Assembly: GCA_029263795.1 (NCBI GenBank)
Contig: JAJUFI010000004.1
Span: 1-50,795, forward strand
Length of the DNA: 50,795 nucleotides
Source of the DNA: Alcaligenaceae bacterium
Lineage (GTDB): Bacteria > Pseudomonadota > Gammaproteobacteria > Burkholderiales > Burkholderiaceae_B
Direction of reading: 5' to 3'
Shown: positions 44,609 to 50,795 of the stretch, in pieces
How positions within the stretch are numbered: position 1 is the first letter of the stretch
Layout: every line of letters starts with the position of its first letter
Translations under genes and position numbers: made by a program
Notes under the pieces: model-generated
Databases searched by the model: none
What the model saw: the letters and a program-made list of their open reading frames with translations, nothing else
Told to the model about the DNA's origin: nothing

Positions 44609-45610
44609 ATGGCTTTGTACGAGGTTCCGGCTCCCGCCAAGATCAATCTGTTCCTGCATGTCACCGGTCGCCGGCCCGACGGCTATCACGAACTCCAGAC
44701 AGTCTTTCGCTTCATCGACCTGTGCGACACCCTTGATTTCGACCTGCGGCGCGATGGTCTCATCCGGAGAGAGGGCGAAGGCTTAGCGGGCCTGCGGCCA
44801 GAGCAGGATCTGGTTATCAGGGCTGCGTACGCATTGCAGCAAGCCACCGGCTCAAAGCTGGGCGCGCAAATCCGGTACAGGAAGAACATCCCCTCCGGTG
44901 CCGGCTTGGGCGGTGGTTCGAGTGATGCCGCCACCACGCTTATTGCACTGAACAGGCTGTGGAACACCGGCCTGGATCGTCAGGCCCTGATGCAGCTGGC
45001 CCGGCCGCTGGGCGCTGATGTTCCCATTTTTGTTCATGGCGAATCAGCTTTTGCCGAAGGCATAGGCGACATATTCACCCCGGTGGAATTGCCGCAGCGG
45101 TGCTATGTGGTGTTGCGGCCCGCAGGTGCCGTTCCAACGGCACAAATTTTTTCGTCTCCCGACTTGACACGCAACACAAAGTCAGTAATAATTTCGGTCT
45201 TTGCTGATTGGCAAACAGGTCAGGCGCAGAAAAAAGCCAGGCTTACGGGGCCTTCAAATGAAGGCATGTGTATGCAAACCCGGGGTAATGCGCTATTTGG
45301 GCGAAATGATCTGGAACCAGTCGTTCTGGCGAATTATCCGTCCGTTAGGCAAATGGCAGAAGCCTTGCAAAGCGCCGGATACAATGCTAGAATGACGGGC
45401 TCGGGAAGTTGCTTCTTTATCGAATTCGATGCTGTTGAGCAAGCAACCCGGGCACAGCAGGAAATTTCCAGTAAAATGCTGGTTGGTGGAAGTGATAGGC
45501 AGGTAAGTGTTGAAAACGACGCTCTTGCAGCTCATGGAAGCCCAACTGCGGTTGTGGAAGGTATATGGGTTTGTCCCGGTTTATCTGAACATCCGCTCAG
45601 GCACTGGTAG
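44609..45610 (+). CDS. ispE: 4-diphosphocytidyl-2-C-methyl-D-erythritol kinase
   Basis: GHMP kinase of the MEP isoprenoid pathway, phosphorylating CDP-ME at the 2-hydroxyl. Motif 1 is PAPAKINLFLHVTGRRPDGYHEL (split at about residues 7-29), the ATP loop is PSGAGLGGGSSDAAT, and motif 3 is MTGSGSCFFIEF. The protein is 333 aa, about 35-45 residues longer than usual. The extra sequence lies around residues 195-225 (from VFADWQTGQAQKKARL to CMQTRGNALFG) and near the C terminus. The extra part is visibly less GC-rich than its neighbours and coincides with a strong promoter at 45164-45192. The stop is 10 bases before the tRNA gene. Confidence 0.92.
   Translation: MALYEVPAPAKINLFLHVTGRRPDGYHELQTVFRFIDLCDTLDFDLRRDGLIRREGEGLAGLRPEQDLVIRAAYALQQATGSKLGAQIRYRKNIPSGAGLGGGSSDAATTLIALNRLWNTGLDRQALMQLARPLGADVPIFVHGESAFAEGIGDIFTPVELPQRCYVVLRPAGAVPTAQIFSSPDLTRNTKSVIISVFADWQTGQAQKKARLTGPSNEGMCMQTRGNALFGRNDLEPVVLANYPSVRQMAEALQSAGYNARMTGSGSCFFIEFDAVEQATRAQQEISSKMLVGGSDRQVSVENDALAAHGSPTAVVEGIWVCPGLSEHPLRHW
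45164..45192 (+). promoter_or_regulatory. Near-consensus sigma-70 promoter inside ispE
   Basis: A consensus -35 TTGACA (45164-45169), a 17-base spacer and -10 AATAAT (45187-45192) lie within the ispE coding region. The expected start is about 45199, at the head of a small hairpin TTTGC/GCAAA (45200-45204/45211-45215). It is best placed to drive tRNA-Gln and prs downstream. Confidence 0.6.
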
Positions 45611-45620
45611 TCACGAATAT

Positions 45621-45697
45621 TGGGGAATAGCCAAGCTGGTTAAGGCACCGGATTTTGATTCCGGCATGCGAAGGTTCGAATCCTTCTTCCCCAGCCA
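45621..45697 (+). tRNA. tRNA-Gln (anticodon TTG)
   Basis: A 77-base tRNA with encoded CCA. The acceptor stem is TGGGGAA (45621-45627) with TTCCCCA (45687-45693), then discriminator G and CCA (45695-45697). The anticodon loop TTTTGAT carries TTG, reading CAA. The T loop GGTTCGAATCC is standard. It lies between ispE and prs, the usual place in Betaproteobacteria. Confidence 0.95.
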
Positions 45698-45728
45698 CTT
45701 TTTCAGCCTACAGGCTGTCGAAGCGTAC

Positions 45729-45770
45729 AAGCTGTTGAGTCGGCCCCGTTGGGGTGCTGGTCAACAGCTT
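45729..45770 (+). promoter_or_regulatory. Strong hairpin in the prs leader
   Basis: A perfect 10-bp inverted repeat AAGCTGTTGA (45729-45738) with TCAACAGCTT (45761-45770) encloses an inner CCCC-GTT-GGGG stem. It lies between tRNA-Gln and prs, 31 bases after the tRNA and 35 before the prs start. After the stem comes TGTCGTTTGG, too poor in T for a strong terminator. It may protect the tRNA 3' end, partly terminate, or regulate prs. Confidence 0.6.
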
Positions 45771-45805
45771 TGTCGTTTGGGCCAACGCGAAACGCAGCTT
45801 CCATC

Positions 45806-46756
45806 ATGGCACAAGAAAAGTTCATGATCTTTACCGGCACAGCCAATACCCGGCTGGCCGTGGACGTAGCCAACCACCTCGATATGTCGCTCGGCAAAAT
45901 GACCGTCGGGCGCTTCTCAGACGGCGAGGTCATGGTGGAAATCAACGAGAATGTCCGAGGCAAGGATGTTTTCGTTCTTCAGCCCACCTGCGCACCTACC
46001 AATGACAATCTCATGGAAATCATGGTGATGGTAGATGCCTTGCGCCGAGCTTCGGCCGGTCGTATCACGGCTGCCATTCCCTATTTCGGCTACGCCCGTC
46101 AAGATCGTCGCCCGCGTTCGGCCCGTGTCGCCATTTCGGCGAAAGTCGTGGCCAACATGCTGCAAGTGGTCGGAGTCCAGCGCGTGATGACCATGGACCT
46201 TCACGCCGACCAGATCCAGGGCTTCTTCGATATTCCGGTCGACAACATCTATGCTGGTCCCATTTTGCTGGGCGACATCTGGCGCCGCAATTACAAAGAC
46301 CTAGTGGTTGTTTCGCCCGACATCGGCGGCGTGGTACGCGCCCGTGCGCTGGCCAAGCAGCTCGAAGCCGATCTGGCCATCATCGACAAGCGCCGCCCGC
46401 GCGCCAACGTGTCCGAAGTCATGAACATCATTGGCGATGTCAACGGTCGCAACTGCATCATCATGGACGACATGGTGGACACCGCCGGTACGCTCTGCAA
46501 GGCAGCTGCCGCGCTGAAGGAACAAGGCGCGGGCAGCGTGTATGCCTATTGCACCCACCCGGTTCTTTCCGGTGGCGCCGTCCAGCGCATTGCCGAATCG
46601 GCACTTGATGAACTGGTCGTGACCGACACCATTCCCCTTTCCGAAGAAGCGCGCGATTGCCCGAAGATCCGCCAGCTGTCCTGCGCATCGCTGCTGGGGG
46701 AAACCATTCTGCGTATTTCCAACGCCGAATCTGTCAGTTCACTGTTTGCTGACTGA
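45806..46756 (+). CDS. prs: Ribose-phosphate pyrophosphokinase
   Basis: Makes PRPP from ribose-5-phosphate and ATP for purine, pyrimidine, His, Trp and NAD synthesis. The 316-aa protein has the [16 protein letters not shown] block, the pyrophosphate-site [20 protein letters not shown], catalytic His in [16 protein letters not shown], and the PRPP-binding loop [16 protein letters not shown] 45806 gives [11 protein letters not shown], the normal start; the frame runs upstream to 45749 through the leader hairpin without conserved residues. It is followed by rplY after a structured 102-base gap. Confidence 0.96.
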   Translation: MAQEKFMIFTGTANTRLAVDVANHLDMSLGKMTVGRFSDGEVMVEINENVRGKDVFVLQPTCAPTNDNLMEIMVMVDALRRASAGRITAAIPYFGYARQDRRPRSARVAISAKVVANMLQVVGVQRVMTMDLHADQIQGFFDIPVDNIYAGPILLGDIWRRNYKDLVVVSPDIGGVVRARALAKQLEADLAIIDKRRPRANVSEVMNIIGDVNGRNCIIMDDMVDTAGTLCKAAAALKEQGAGSVYAYCTHPVLSGGAVQRIAESALDELVVTDTIPLSEEARDCPKIRQLSCASLLGETILRISNAESVSSLFAD

Positions 46757-46770
46757 TCCCGTTTTCTGCT

Positions 46771-46837
46771 GCCGGCCGCTGGTCGCGGCGGCCTGTAGCC
46801 TGCGGTACCTACCGCGTTTAACCACAGGCAGTCTGCC
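46771..46837 (+). promoter_or_regulatory. Structured intergenic leader before rplY
   Basis: The prs-rplY gap contains three small hairpins: GCCG-(G)-CCGC with GCGGCGGC (46771-46792), GCGGT/ACCGC (46802-46815) and GGCA/TGCC (46827-46837). An autoregulatory L25 leader is known in Enterobacteria; whether this is an equivalent is unproven. No T-run follows, so it is not a good terminator. Confidence 0.3.
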
Positions 46838-46858
46838 TAAGCAAATTTGGAGCATTCC

Positions 46859-47467
46859 ATGAAATTCAACGCCACTACGCGCAGCGTCAAGGGTACGAGT
46901 GCGAGCCGCCGCCTGCGTCGCGCCGGTCGTGTTCCCGCCATCGTTTACGGCGGCAATGCCGAGCCCCTGAACATCGAGCTGGATCACAACGAAACCTACC
47001 ACGCCGTTCGCAAGGAAGAGTACCACTCCTCCATTCTCGAACTCATCGTTGACGGTAAGTCTGCAGGCAGCGTTCTGCTGCGCGCCGTGCAATGGCACCC
47101 CTACAAGCAGCAGGTTCTGCACGTTGACTTCCAACGTGTGGCCAAGAACGAGCGCATCACCACCAAGGTGCCGCTGCACTTCGTGAACGCCGACATCTCG
47201 CCCGCTGTGAAGCTGTCCGCAGCCGTGATCGTTCACCCGGTCACCGAACTGGAAATCTCCTGCCTGCCGGGTGACCTGCCTCAAGGCATTGAAGTCGACC
47301 TCTCCAATCTGGAAGGCGGTGCAGTCCTGCACGCCGGCGACGTCAAGCTGCCCGAAGGCGTCACGCTCGTGCAACAAGCTGACCTCGTGGTTGCCAACGC
47401 TCAAGTGCGTGGCGGCGCAGCTTCCTCCTCCGACCAGGAAGAAGGCGGCGAGGCTGCTGGCGAATAA
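46859..47467 (+). CDS. rplY: 50S ribosomal protein L25 (Ctc form)
   Basis: Long-form L25/general stress protein Ctc that binds 5S rRNA. The 202 aa comprise an N-terminal L25 domain (about 1-95; [20 protein letters not shown] is the hallmark), a C-terminal Ctc beta domain (about 96-185; [20 protein letters not shown]), and an acidic, low-complexity tail. ATG 46859 has GGAG at 7 bases. The gene is followed by an intrinsic terminator at 47545-47576. Confidence 0.95.
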   Translation: MKFNATTRSVKGTSASRRLRRAGRVPAIVYGGNAEPLNIELDHNETYHAVRKEEYHSSILELIVDGKSAGSVLLRAVQWHPYKQQVLHVDFQRVAKNERITTKVPLHFVNADISPAVKLSAAVIVHPVTELEISCLPGDLPQGIEVDLSNLEGGAVLHAGDVKLPEGVTLVQQADLVVANAQVRGGAASSSDQEEGGEAAGE

Positions 47468-47544
47468 GCCAACACCATCCTCCCGGCAAGTCCGGGTTTC
47501 TGCTGAACGTGGAAGCCTGGCCTATACTGTCGGGACGCTTGCGA

Positions 47545-47576
47545 CCCCTGCCAGGCGTATGCTCGGCAGGGGTTTT
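47545..47576 (+). terminator. Intrinsic terminator between rplY and pth
   Basis: An 8-bp stem CCCCTGCC (47545-47552) with GGCAGGGG (47565-47572) is followed by TTTT. It lies 77 bases after rplY and only 20 before the pth start. A TATACT (47523-47528), possibly a -10, precedes it by about 17 bases, so it could also act as an attenuator on a short pth leader. Confidence 0.75.
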
Positions 47577-47595
47577 CCTATTTCAGAAACTGTTC

Positions 47596-48198
47596 ATGAG
47601 CGCAGCTACACCCATACGTCTGATCATCGGGCTGGGAAATCCCGGGCCCCAGTACGAAGCGACACGGCATAACGCAGGCTTCTGGCTTGCCGACCACATT
47701 GCTGACGACCTGGGCGTCTCCTTCAACCTGGAAAAAAGCTTCTCGGCCTGGGTTGCCAAGGGGCGGCACAAGGGCGAGGCGATCATCCTTGCCAAACCCA
47801 TCACCTTCATGAATCGTTCTGGCCAGGCGGCAGGTGCCCTGATGCGCTTCTTCAAGATGGTGCCTGAACAGGTGCTGGTGCTGCACGATGAACTCGATTT
47901 GCTGCCGGGTCAGGTCAAGCTCAAGCAGGGCGGTGGGCATGCCGGGCATAACGGCCTGCGCGACATCCAGGCGGCATTTTCCAGTGCTGCATTCTGGCGT
48001 TTGCGAATTGGCATAGGTCACCCACGCAGCTTCGGCCTTGCCCAGCAGGTCGCGGCCTTCGTTCTGAACCCGCCGCGCAAGGAAGACATGGAAGGCATTG
48101 AAGACAGCATCAACCGCTGTCGCAACATAATGCCGTTGTTGCTGGACGGTGAGTTCCAGCAGGCAATGAGTCGCCTGCACGAGGGAAACCGTGGCTGA
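47596..48198 (+). CDS. pth: Peptidyl-tRNA hydrolase
   Basis: Releases peptides from peptidyl-tRNA dropped by ribosomes. The 200 aa include [20 protein letters not shown] with the catalytic His (HNAGF), [16 protein letters not shown] and [15 protein letters not shown], all family signatures. ATG 47596 gives a standard N terminus; the frame upstream (to 47509) crosses the terminator hairpin and is not coding. The 3' end overlaps the next gene by 8 bases. Confidence 0.96.
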   Translation: MSAATPIRLIIGLGNPGPQYEATRHNAGFWLADHIADDLGVSFNLEKSFSAWVAKGRHKGEAIILAKPITFMNRSGQAAGALMRFFKMVPEQVLVLHDELDLLPGQVKLKQGGGHAGHNGLRDIQAAFSSAAFWRLRIGIGHPRSFGLAQQVAAFVLNPPRKEDMEGIEDSINRCRNIMPLLLDGEFQQAMSRLHEGNRG

Positions 48199-48949
48199 AT
48201 TGCCCAGCCTCCGCGCGGAGTTGCGTGATTTCTTCATCTTCGTGCGCAGGCCCGCGGTCGGCCCACGCCTGCCGGGTCAAGGCACAGGCAACGGCGTATG
48301 GCGGGACTGGTTTCCAGCCCTTAGCCTGAAGCGGCTCATGCAGTGGGCGTCGCTGATGTGGGCCATCAATCTGCTGGTTTTTGGCCCCATCGCCGTTGTG
48401 GCGGCAGGCCTGGGTGGTGCCACACACAGGTTGAATATAGACAACATCCCATGGATGACGGCCCTGCTTTGGGCTCCGCTGGCAGAAGAACTCGTCTTTC
48501 GGTACGGCCTGCGTCGGCTGAAATGGCTCTTCTTGATGCTACCGCTTGGAGTGGCGGCCATGCTCAGCGGCCCCGGGCTGACAGGGGGGCTGTATGTATC
48601 CGCATTTCTGTTGTTGGCCTGGGCTCCCCTGGCGATGTCATGGCGCGGCGCGCTTCAGCCCATGCGCTGGGCCATGCGCAGCTGGTATCTGCGACACTTC
48701 CCCTGGGCCTTCCATTTTTCATCCATCGTCTTTTCCGGCGTCCACCTCTATAACTTCAACCTGGGGCAAACGCCGTGGTGGCTGCTGCCCCTGCTGGTGA
48801 TACCGCAATGGGTGACCGGCATGGTGCTGGGCTGGCTGCGGGTGCGCCGCGGCATAGGTGCTTCCATTCTGCTGCATGCCGTTTTCAACGGCGGGCCTTT
48901 GCTGCTGGTGTGGCTCGCACTTCAGGCGGCACCCGACATGGCGATGTGA
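48191..48949 (+). CDS. CPBP-family intramembrane metalloprotease
   Basis: A 252-aa membrane protein of the CPBP (CAAX protease and bacteriocin-processing) family. About six to seven hydrophobic segments are present. The family motifs appear in order: EExxxR in [14 protein letters not shown] (about 97-110), a His in FSGVHLYNF (about 182), and the C-terminal [11 protein letters not shown] 48191 follows GAGGG and overlaps pth by 8 bases. Substrate unknown. The 186 bases before ychF hold a TACAAT (49049-49054) that could be a -10 but has no -35. Confidence 0.85.
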   Translation: MAELPSLRAELRDFFIFVRRPAVGPRLPGQGTGNGVWRDWFPALSLKRLMQWASLMWAINLLVFGPIAVVAAGLGGATHRLNIDNIPWMTALLWAPLAEELVFRYGLRRLKWLFLMLPLGVAAMLSGPGLTGGLYVSAFLLLAWAPLAMSWRGALQPMRWAMRSWYLRHFPWAFHFSSIVFSGVHLYNFNLGQTPWWLLPLLVIPQWVTGMVLGWLRVRRGIGASILLHAVFNGGPLLLVWLALQAAPDMAM

Positions 48950-49135
48950 TCAGCGCGTTGGCAGCGCTGCCAGCCTGCGCCCGACGTCCAGGATACTGTC
49001 ATCGCCGCATCCCAGGCCGGCTTCGATGGGGCCGGTCTCAAGCAGAGGTACAATGTTGCCTTTCCATGCGGCGGCGTCGGCTTGGCGCATGCCCCTACGC
49101 GCACATCTGCTCCCTCAGCAAGGACATACGAATAC

Positions 49136-50227
49136 ATGGCTCTGCAATGCGGCATCGTTGGCTTGCCCAACGTTGGTAAATCCACTCTTTTCAACGCTCT
49201 GACCAAGGCGGGCATTGCCGCCGAAAACTATCCTTTCTGCACCATCGAACCCAACGTGGGTGTGGTTGAGGTGCCTGATCCGCGCCTGGCTGCGCTGGCG
49301 GAAATCGTCAAGCCGGAAAGGGTGGTGCCGGCCGTTGTGGAGTTCGTGGATATTGCCGGCCTGGTCGCGGGCGCCTCCAAGGGTGAAGGCCTGGGCAATC
49401 AGTTTCTGGCCAACATCCGCGAGACTGACGCCATTGTGCATGTGGTGCGTTGCTTCGAGGACGACAACGTCGTTCACGTGGCAGGCAAGGTCAACCCGAT
49501 CGCTGACATCGAAGTCATCAACACCGAGCTGGCACTGGCCGATCTTGCAACGGCTGATAAAGCCCTGCAGCGCAATCAGAAACTGGCACGATCCGGCGAC
49601 AAGGAAGGCATCAAGTTGGTCAACGTGCTGGAAAAGGTCGTTGCGGCCGTGAATGAAGGCCGTCCTGTGCGCTCGCTGGATCTCAGCGATGATGAGCAGG
49701 CGCTGATCAAACAATATTGTTTCATCACAGCCAAGCGCTGCATGTATGTTGCCAACGTGCGCGAAGACGGCTTCGAGAACAACCCGCATCTTGATGCGGT
49801 GCGTGAGTATGCAGCTGCGGAGAATGCACCGGTGGTGGCCGTTTGCGCCGCCGTCGAGGCCGAGATCGCGGAGCTGGACGATGAGGACAAGGAGGTGTTC
49901 CTGGCCGACATGGGTATGGAAGAACCCGGCCTGAATCGAGTCATTCGTGCCGCCTACAGCCTGCTTGGCCTGCAGACGTACTTCACGGCAGGTGTCAAGG
50001 AAGTCCGCGCCTGGACCATACGTGTCGGTGACACCGCGCCCAAGGCGGCCGGGGTCATCCATACGGATTTCGAACGCGGCTTCATTCGGGCCCAGACAAT
50101 TTCCTACGACGATTTCATTGCCTACAAGGGCGAGCAGGGTGCCAAGGAAGCGGGCAAAATGCGCGCGGAAGGCAAGGAATACGTTGTTCAGGATGGTGAC
50201 GTGCTGAACTTCCTGTTCAACGTCTGA
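49136..50227 (+). CDS. ychF: Redox-regulated ATPase YchF
   Basis: Obg-family P-loop ATPase linked to ribosomes and oxidative stress response. The 363 aa have Walker [10 protein letters not shown] (about 8-16), switch [23 protein letters not shown], NKxD replaced by the YchF-type NVRE, and a C-terminal TGS domain with [16 protein letters not shown] and the ending [11 protein letters not shown]. The NVRE change is why the family prefers ATP. ATG 49136 gives [15 protein letters not shown], the normal start. A mobile-element remnant begins right after its stop codon; the protein end itself is intact. Confidence 0.95.
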   Translation: MALQCGIVGLPNVGKSTLFNALTKAGIAAENYPFCTIEPNVGVVEVPDPRLAALAEIVKPERVVPAVVEFVDIAGLVAGASKGEGLGNQFLANIRETDAIVHVVRCFEDDNVVHVAGKVNPIADIEVINTELALADLATADKALQRNQKLARSGDKEGIKLVNVLEKVVAAVNEGRPVRSLDLSDDEQALIKQYCFITAKRCMYVANVREDGFENNPHLDAVREYAAAENAPVVAVCAAVEAEIAELDDEDKEVFLADMGMEEPGLNRVIRAAYSLLGLQTYFTAGVKEVRAWTIRVGDTAPKAAGVIHTDFERGFIRAQTISYDDFIAYKGEQGAKEAGKMRAEGKEYVVQDGDVLNFLFNV

Positions 50228-50689
50228 GTCGCCAAGGAGTGGCTGCAGACAAGGGACTGGGAAGATGTCACCAAGAACCGCCGTCTGGATATGCTGGAGC
50301 GCGTGGTATTCCCCAGTATCGGAAGCATGCCGGTTCGCGAAATAACGCCAACCCATGTCCTGGACATCCTGCAGAAAACAGCAAAGCGTGGCGCGCCCAC
50401 GGTCGCAGCCGAGGCGCGGCGCACCATGTCCGCCGCATCGCTTCGCCAGACGCTCAAGGTTTTGGGGTGGAGTGGCGCTTATAGCCCACACGCCACGCGG
50501 ACCAGCGGCAGTACCCGTCTTAACGAGATGGGCTACCGTCCCGATGCCATCGAGGCGCAGCTTGCCCATGCCGACCAGAACAATGTGCGTCGCACCTACA
50601 ATCACGCCACCTATTTCGATGAACGTCGCGCCATGATGCAGGAATGGGCGGACAAGTTGGATGAATGGAAGGGGCAAGCACAGGCATGA
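50228..50689 (+). pseudogene. Tyrosine recombinase (P4-type integrase) remnant with internal deletion
   Basis: Reading in the ychF frame directly after its stop, codons give AKEWLQTRDWEDVTKNRRLD, then FPSIGSMPVREITPTHVLDI and so on, a core-binding domain of a P4-like integrase. After RGAPTVAAEARRTM (about 50435) it jumps to the end of a catalytic domain: YSPHATRTSGSTRLNEMGYR, LAHADQNN and the nucleophile-type RRTYNHATY. The N-terminal domain, and roughly 130-150 residues of the middle including the first catalytic Arg, are missing. It has no proper start except ATG 50291. It cannot be an active recombinase. Confidence 0.82.
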
Positions 50690-50795
50690 CCACAAAGATC
50701 ATGGCTCCAGATATTCCCAACTCCGATGCCGTCGCCGAGCTGCGCACCAGAGCAGAGGCAACCTGCGACCGATATGGCGTTCAGCGCCGCGAGCA
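50686..50795 (+). CDS. Unrecognised ORF, runs off the window
   Basis: An ORF starts at ATG 50686, overlapping the integrase remnant stop (ATGA), and is open to the window end for 36 codons (MTTKIMAPDIPNSDAVAELR at its start, then RTRAEATCDRYGVQ-like sequence). No domain can be named from this fragment. The overlap with the recombinase end suggests it belongs to the same mobile element. Partial at its 3' end. Confidence 0.4.
   Translation, partial: MTTKIMAPDIPNSDAVAELRTRAEATCDRYGVQRRE

Noticed and set aside
50291-50689. A functional integrase
   Set aside because: The catalytic domain lacks its middle part with the first catalytic Arg, and the N-terminal domain is absent.
49115-50695. A 526-codon open frame on the minus strand
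   Set aside because: Antisense shadow of ychF and the integrase remnant; the + strand proteins have clear family motifs.
1-50795. CRISPR arrays, insertion sequences, rRNA genes
   Set aside because: No regularly spaced repeats, transposase motifs or rRNA-like sequence were seen.

Overview
The window reads as chromosome of a betaproteobacterium of the order Burkholderiales, most likely family Alcaligenaceae. The signs are a Bug/TctC-type periplasmic receptor, a tandem glycine riboswitch ahead of gcvTHP, the order lolB-ispE-tRNA-Gln-prs-rplY-pth-ychF, ubiquinone synthesis through Coq7, and GC-rich coding. Most of it is dense housekeeping sequence, with one surface-polysaccharide locus, two small catabolic or transport units and a decayed mobile-element edge. 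The family assignment is inference from gene content; no database was searched.

Layout. 126-10806 (+): apbC, tamA-tamB (outer-membrane assembly, overlapping), dcd, an Orn/Lys/Arg decarboxylase and an HI0933-type flavoprotein. 10807-15616: a tandem glycine riboswitch and gcvT-gcvH-gcvP, closed by a bidirectional terminator shared with the opposing osmC-thyA-folA unit (17439-15634, -). 17588-18274 (+): coq7. 18275-18892 has no protein gene. It holds a candidate small RNA with its own promoter and terminator (about 18499-18642), an upstream repeat element, and a structured leader ahead of the polysaccharide genes.

18893-30435 (+) is a polysaccharide locus: a polyprenyl-phosphate sugar-phosphate transferase, a UDP-HexNAc 6-dehydrogenase, a UDP-sugar 4-epimerase, a MurJ/MviN-type flippase, three glycosyltransferase genes (one a double-length fusion of two enzymes) and an asparagine-synthase-like amidotransferase. 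A convergent phosphomannomutase/phosphoglucomutase follows (31810-30419, -). The set predicts a repeat unit containing an N-acetylhexosaminuronic acid that may be amidated. No Wzy polymerase or ligase is visible here.

31973-36823: an amidase and a Bug receptor diverge from a LysR regulator. A promoter and a perfect LysR-type palindrome lie in the gap, and a GlcD-type FAD oxidoreductase follows lysR. 36851-41176 (-): a catabolic operon of MBL-fold protein, class A flavin monooxygenase, DUF2783-like small protein and fumarylacetoacetase, with a recognisable promoter next to a 23-bp palindrome. 41260-50227: mutM (-), then TPR protein-lolB-ispE-tRNA-Gln-prs-rplY-pth-CPBP protease-ychF (+). A strong promoter lies inside ispE. 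Directly after the ychF stop codon is an internally deleted tyrosine-recombinase remnant, then an ORF that runs off the end.

The observations most worth following are the candidate sRNA, whose C-rich loop resembles the anti-Shine-Dalgarno sequence; the C8G7 tract at the junction of the fused glycosyltransferases; the MBL protein that has lost part of its zinc motif; the promoter inside ispE; and the structured leaders before the polysaccharide operon and prs.
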